Of a stretch of 17,188 nt of DNA, positions 14,271 through 17,188 are shown piece after piece. The position numbers and the translations under genes were made by a program. The notes beneath the pieces were generated by a model, which did no database searches, was not told the DNA's origin, and was given only the letters and a program-made list of their open reading frames with translations. How positions within the stretch are numbered: the stretch's first letter is position 1; every line of letters starts with the position of its first letter. This stretch comes from CAYLUN01 sp964386865 (GTDB lineage: Bacteria; Verrucomicrobiota; Kiritimatiellia; RFP12; UBA1067), in assembly GCA_964386865.1 (NCBI GenBank), contig CAYLUN010000105.1, forward strand, positions 1-17,188, in the 5' to 3' direction.

Positions 14271-14840
14271 ATGCCAACACCACCCCTCATCCTCGGCTCC
14301 GCCTCGCCCCGCCGCAAAAAGATCCTGCACGCGCTGGGCTGCGCCTTCACCGTCTCCACGGCTGACACGGAGGAGATTCACGACGCGGCCGACCCCGTCC
14401 ACACCGTGGCCACGAACGCGCTCGTCAAGTATCGCGCGTGCCGCGAGCGCCACCCCGAAGCCGCGCTGATCACGGCCGACACGCTGGTGTGGTTCGAGGG
14501 CCGCCTGATCGGCAAGCCGGCGGACCTCGAAGAGGCCGCCCAGTTCCTGCGCGCATTTTCGGGCCGCACGCAGATCGTCTACACGGGCCTCGCCCTCGGC
14601 CTTCCCGGCCGCGAGCCGGAGGTCCGCGTCGAGGCCTCTTCCGTGCACTTCAAGATCTTGTCGGAAGAGACGATCCGCACGTATCTGCACCGAACGCGGC
14701 CGCTCGACCGGGCGGGCGCGTACGACATCGACGAAAACGGCGACCTGCTGATCGCCGGCTACAGCGGCTCCTACACGAACATCATGGGGATGCCCGAGGC
14801 GCCGGTGCGCGACTGGCTGGCGGCCCACGGCCTCAGATGA
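14271..14840 (+). CDS. maf: Maf-family nucleoside triphosphate pyrophosphatase
   Basis: A 189-aa cytoplasmic enzyme of the Maf/YhdE/YceF family, which hydrolyses non-canonical or modified nucleotides (for example dTTP/UTP or m7GTP) to monophosphates and is linked to septum control in some bacteria. Marks are the SASPRR motif (10-15), catalytic Asp70 in ITADT, KPAD (82-85) and AGAYDIDENG (148-157). Length is normal for the family (about 190-200). The start at 14271 places SASPRR at the usual distance; there is no clear ribosome site, and the repeat ending at 14246 lies just upstream. It may be read from the ABC gene promoter. Its last 8 bp overlap the ridA gene tail to tail. Confidence 0.94.
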   Translation: MPTPPLILGSASPRRKKILHALGCAFTVSTADTEEIHDAADPVHTVATNALVKYRACRERHPEAALITADTLVWFEGRLIGKPADLEEAAQFLRAFSGRTQIVYTGLALGLPGREPEVRVEASSVHFKILSEETIRTYLHRTRPLDRAGAYDIDENGDLLIAGYSGSYTNIMGMPEAPVRDWLAAHGLR

Positions 14841-15207
14841 GCGCGATCGCCTCGATCTCGACTTTCGCGGCCTTCGGCAGGCGGGAGACCTGCACCGTTG
14901 AGCGGGCAGGCGTGTGGCTTCCGAACATCTCGGCGTAGACCTTGTTCACGACCGGGAAGTCGCCGATGTCGGTCAGAAAGACCGTCGTCTTAAGCACCTT
15001 GTGCAAGCCCGAGCCCGCCGCCTCGAGCACCGCGCGCACGTTCAGCAGCACCTGCATGGTCTGCTCGGCGGCGCCCACCACTTCGATCATCCCGGTCGCC
15101 GGGTTCAGCGGGATCTGCCCCGAGCAGAAAACCATCCCGTTCGCCACCGTCGCCTGCGCGTAAGGCCCGATGGCCTCCGGCGCCTTATCTGTTTTGATCA
15201 TGTCCAT
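14833..15207 (-). CDS. ridA: RidA family reactive imine/enamine deaminase
   Basis: A 124-aa protein of the RidA (YjgF/YER057c/UK114) family, a cytosolic trimer that hydrolyses 2-aminoacrylate and related enamines released by PLP enzymes. Family marks are IGPYAQA (13-19), FCSGQIPL (27-34), the active-site Arg102 in PARSTVQV and Glu119 in VEIEA, all intact. Length is typical. The ATG at 15207 has GGAG 8 bases upstream; an ATG at 15201 is a possible alternative. It starts 3 bp after the lipid-kinase gene, so it is the last gene of that minus-strand operon. It is convergent with maf, overlapping by 8 bp. Confidence 0.96.
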   Translation of the reverse strand: MDMIKTDKAPEAIGPYAQATVANGMVFCSGQIPLNPATGMIEVVGAAEQTMQVLLNVRAVLEAAGSGLHKVLKTTVFLTDIGDFPVVNKVYAEMFGSHTPARSTVQVSRLPKAAKVEIEAIALI

Positions 15208-15210
15208 GCC

Positions 15211-16101
15211 TTACACTCCGATCTTTTCCTCTTTCGGCACCAACACCAGCAGCGCGTTTGGCAGCACCTCCACCTCGACCGGAGTGGCGCCGATAATATC
15301 TCCGTCGGCCTGCACCACAATCGGCGCCTCGCTCCGGACGCTGACGCTCTTTTTCGCGGCGAGTTCATGGATAATCTTGTTGATGCGCTTCGGCGCGATG
15401 TGCCGCAGGAAATAGTACCACGGGTATTCCAGCGGCGTCTTCATGCAGAGGATGCAGACATCGATCTGCCCGTCGTCCGCGCGGATGTCTGGGCCGTTTG
15501 GATTGAGCGCCTTAGCGAGAATCCCGCAGTTTGAGATCGCCACGTCGGTCGCCTGATACACGTGCGTCTCGCCGTCGATCGTAACCTCCAGCCGCTGCGG
15601 TTTGGCCTGAAGCACTTTCCACACCGCTGTCCCGAAATAGGCGGAGCGCCCGAACAGGCTCTTGCCCAAGCGCGATGTTTGGTCGATCGTTTCCGCATTG
15701 ATTCCGACGCCGGCGTTCAGAAGAAAGATCCGCCCGCCGATCCGCATGGCGTCGATGCGCTTCAGGCGCGGAGCGTCCGCAAGCAGCGCGACCGCCCCGT
15801 CGACGGACAGCGGAATGCCCAGCTCGCGCGCCACCATATTGCCGGTGCCAGCCGGCACGATGGCCAGCGGTATATCGCCCCCGAGCAGCGCGTGCGCCAC
15901 CGCCGCAACGGTGCCGTCGCCGCCCACCGCCGCGACGCACCCCCACCCTTCGGACAGGCGCGCCCGCACGCACTCGGATATCTCCTCGCCGCGCCGGGCC
16001 TCCACCACCTCGCACGCCAGCCCCGACATGGCCACGCGGTACCGCAGCGCCTCGCGAACCGAGGCGCTGACCGTCGCCGCCACGAGTGCGAGAGTCTTCA
16101 T
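15211..16101 (-). CDS. Diacylglycerol kinase catalytic-domain lipid kinase (YegS/DgkB-like)
   Basis: A 296-aa soluble or membrane-associated kinase that would phosphorylate a lipid (diacylglycerol or a similar alcohol) with ATP. Motifs: VGGDGTV (59-65, nucleotide binding), VPAGTGN (82-88), DDGQIDV (209-215) and QADGD (264-268), in the order and spacing of the DAGK_cat/YegS family. The length (about 300 aa) is typical. The ATG at 16101 overlaps the upstream HD gene stop as ATGA; the frame extends to 16395 but only as a shadow of the HD gene. Located between the HD hydrolase and ridA, it is part of a tight operon. The exact lipid substrate cannot be told. Confidence 0.93.
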   Translation of the reverse strand: MKTLALVAATVSASVREALRYRVAMSGLACEVVEARRGEEISECVRARLSEGWGCVAAVGGDGTVAAVAHALLGGDIPLAIVPAGTGNMVARELGIPLSVDGAVALLADAPRLKRIDAMRIGGRIFLLNAGVGINAETIDQTSRLGKSLFGRSAYFGTAVWKVLQAKPQRLEVTIDGETHVYQATDVAISNCGILAKALNPNGPDIRADDGQIDVCILCMKTPLEYPWYYFLRHIAPKRINKIIHELAAKKSVSVRSEAPIVVQADGDIIGATPVEVEVLPNALLVLVPKEEKIGV

Positions 16102-16907
16102 CCGCTCGCCGCTCCGTCCAATTGCCTGGCCATGTACGCCCGCGCGGCCTCGCAGCAGACCGCCACGCCCGGGGCGTCGCTGAGCGTCCTGAGGTACGCC
16201 TCGCGAAACTCCAGCGCCCGGCGCTCCCGCGCCAGCCGCAGCGACGTGCGATACCGGAGCCCGCCCTGCAGCCAGCCCACCTGAATCAGCACGAAATCGG
16301 AGAGCGTCTTGATCCACGTGTAGCAGACGGGCTGGCCGCGGCTGACGGCCGCCACGACCTCCGGCGAAGGGGCGCCCTTGACCTGAAGCTCCCACGCGAT
16401 CTCCGGGTTGCGAGACAGGGAGCCGTCCGTCGCAGCCACCTCCAGCACGCGGAAGATGTCGAGCTTGTCGGCATCCCGCACCAGATGGCAGAGGTCAGCT
16501 GTGGCCGCCTCCAGCGACGGGGCCACTTCTTTCTTGTTGTGCAGGGCGACAGCCGTCAGCACGCGCCTGCGCTCTTCCGCCGCCAGCCCCTCCAGCCAGC
16601 GGCCCCCCTCGACGACCTCGACGCTGCGCGCCGCGTGGTCGATCGACTTCGAGTCTTGGAACGTGCCGAAGTCGCGGAGCTGCGAGAAGCGCCCCACGTC
16701 GTGCAGGAGCGCGCACGCTTCGCCGAGCACGCGCGTCCCCTCCGGCCAGCCTTCGCCGGCCATGATGAGCCGCACGTTCTTGACCACGCTCGCCGTGTGA
16801 TCTAGCTTCAGCTGCAGCATCTCCTGCAAGGAGCCGTCCGGAAGCCGGAAGCCGTCCAAGTAGGCATAGAAGCGGCGTGTCAGCGCTGCGAGGAAGTCGC
16901 GGGTCAT
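16098..16907 (-). CDS. HD-domain metal-dependent phosphohydrolase
   Basis: A 269-aa soluble protein. The HD metal-binding ligands are visible in order: His37 (KLDHTASV), His69-Asp70 (LLHDVGRF), His91 (IDHAARS), His123 (ALHNKKE) and Asp145 (VRDADKLD). This H...HD...H...H...D pattern is that of HD hydrolases acting on phosphoesters, often nucleotides or signalling nucleotides; the true substrate is unknown. The C-terminal half (about 165-269) is helical with no recognised domain. The start at 16907 follows the upstream stop by 8 bp with no clear ribosome site, so translation may depend on the upstream gene. Its own stop overlaps the lipid kinase start. A link with lipid phosphate metabolism is only inference from the operon. 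Confidence 0.9.
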   Translation of the reverse strand: MTRDFLAALTRRFYAYLDGFRLPDGSLQEMLQLKLDHTASVVKNVRLIMAGEGWPEGTRVLGEACALLHDVGRFSQLRDFGTFQDSKSIDHAARSVEVVEGGRWLEGLAAEERRRVLTAVALHNKKEVAPSLEAATADLCHLVRDADKLDIFRVLEVAATDGSLSRNPEIAWELQVKGAPSPEVVAAVSRGQPVCYTWIKTLSDFVLIQVGWLQGGLRYRTSLRLARERRALEFREAYLRTLSDAPGVAVCCEAARAYMARQLDGAASG

Positions 16908-16915
16908 AAGGGCTG

Positions 16916-17188
16916 CTACAGGTCGATGATGGAGATCGTCTGCATCGCGTCCGCCGTGTGCGGGCCGAAGGTCAGGTCGATGTTCGAGACGTACACCTTC
17001 TTACCGAGCCGGATGCACTCGGAAGGCGAGTCCAGCTCGCCCTTGAGCCCTTCGCACGGCGGGTTCTTGGCGACCACCTCTGCTTGGCCGGTCTTGGCGC
17101 ACACGCGCACGATCGCGTTGCCCAAGAAGTCGGCGAACCAGAGCGACCCCTCGCCGTCGTACTGCATGCCGTCCACGCTCTCGGCGCA
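16916..17188 (-). CDS. SMP-30/gluconolactonase-like beta-propeller protein (C-terminal fragment)
   Basis: The last 90 codons of a gene that enters from the right edge. The fragment reads VDGMQYDGEGSLWFADFLGN, then a charged loop, LDSPSECIRLGKKVYVSNIDL and an ISIIDL ending. The pattern of DGEGSLWFAD followed by N-IVRV and a later VYVSN strand is that of one and a half blades of an SMP-30/gluconolactonase/NHL-type propeller. Such proteins hydrolyse sugar lactones or organophosphates, or act as binding proteins; with the active-site region outside the window no reaction can be assigned. It stops 8 bp before the HD gene and is probably the first visible member of that operon. Confidence 0.7.
   Translation of the reverse strand, partial: CAESVDGMQYDGEGSLWFADFLGNAIVRVCAKTGQAEVVAKNPPCEGLKGELDSPSECIRLGKKVYVSNIDLTFGPHTADAMQTISIIDL

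Noticed and set aside
16102..16395. 98-residue N-terminal extension of the lipid kinase frame
   Set aside because: This stretch is out-of-frame HD gene sequence; the ATG at 16101 gives a typical-length kinase with ATGA coupling.

Overview
The window is GC-rich, densely coded bacterial DNA with no tRNA, rRNA, CRISPR array, phage gene or transposase gene that I can see. The secreted proteins at the left edge carry sequence signatures I associate with the PVC group (Verrucomicrobiota, Kiritimatiellota, Lentisphaerota): a collar-like module ending in PRQQLLSVPYA, and a large extracellular protein with WNAVYLQVEP and HPDHDGLDARF. The abundant short palindromic and heptameric repeats fit that picture. 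The assignment is inference; a marker gene or whole-genome placement would be needed to prove it.

Layout, left to right. (1) Positions 1-3110, minus strand: three consecutive genes for exported proteins (577 aa, then 373 aa, then a third running off the left edge), probably one surface-protein operon, with a double-hairpin repeat between the first two. (2) 3111-3505: a structured, partly AT-rich intergenic region. (3) 3506-7048, minus: a very large soluble hybrid histidine kinase (GAF, PocR, three PAS, HisKA, ATPase, receiver). (4) 7179-10689, minus: probable operon of citrate synthase, a two-cluster [4Fe-4S] aldo/keto reductase and an MscS-type channel, with a good sigma-70-like promoter at 10763-10791. 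(5) 10690-11075: an intergenic region dominated by a 232-bp MITE-like element with terminal inverted repeats and 9-bp flanking direct repeats, whose body is built from hairpins and inverted heptamer arrays. (6) 11076-12298, minus: a two-gene half-size ChrA chromate transporter. (7) 12402-14236, plus: the two ATPase subunits of an Opp/Dpp-type peptide importer, with no permease or binding-protein gene beside them, followed by Maf (14271-14840). (8) 14833-17188, minus: SMP-30-like protein (partial), HD phosphohydrolase, diacylglycerol-kinase-family lipid kinase and RidA, closely packed and convergent with maf.

The genes are mostly housekeeping or accessory metabolism. The unusual layer is the repeats. 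Four heptanucleotide arrays of five or six units lie at gene borders, plus one two-unit tract; one array encodes the C-terminus of a ChrA subunit. Separately, a family of hairpins with a shared CCCTAC 3' flank lies between genes or inside the last codons of genes, where it supplies the C-terminal tails of both ABC ATPases. The composite element at 10819-11050 is the best candidate for something undescribed.
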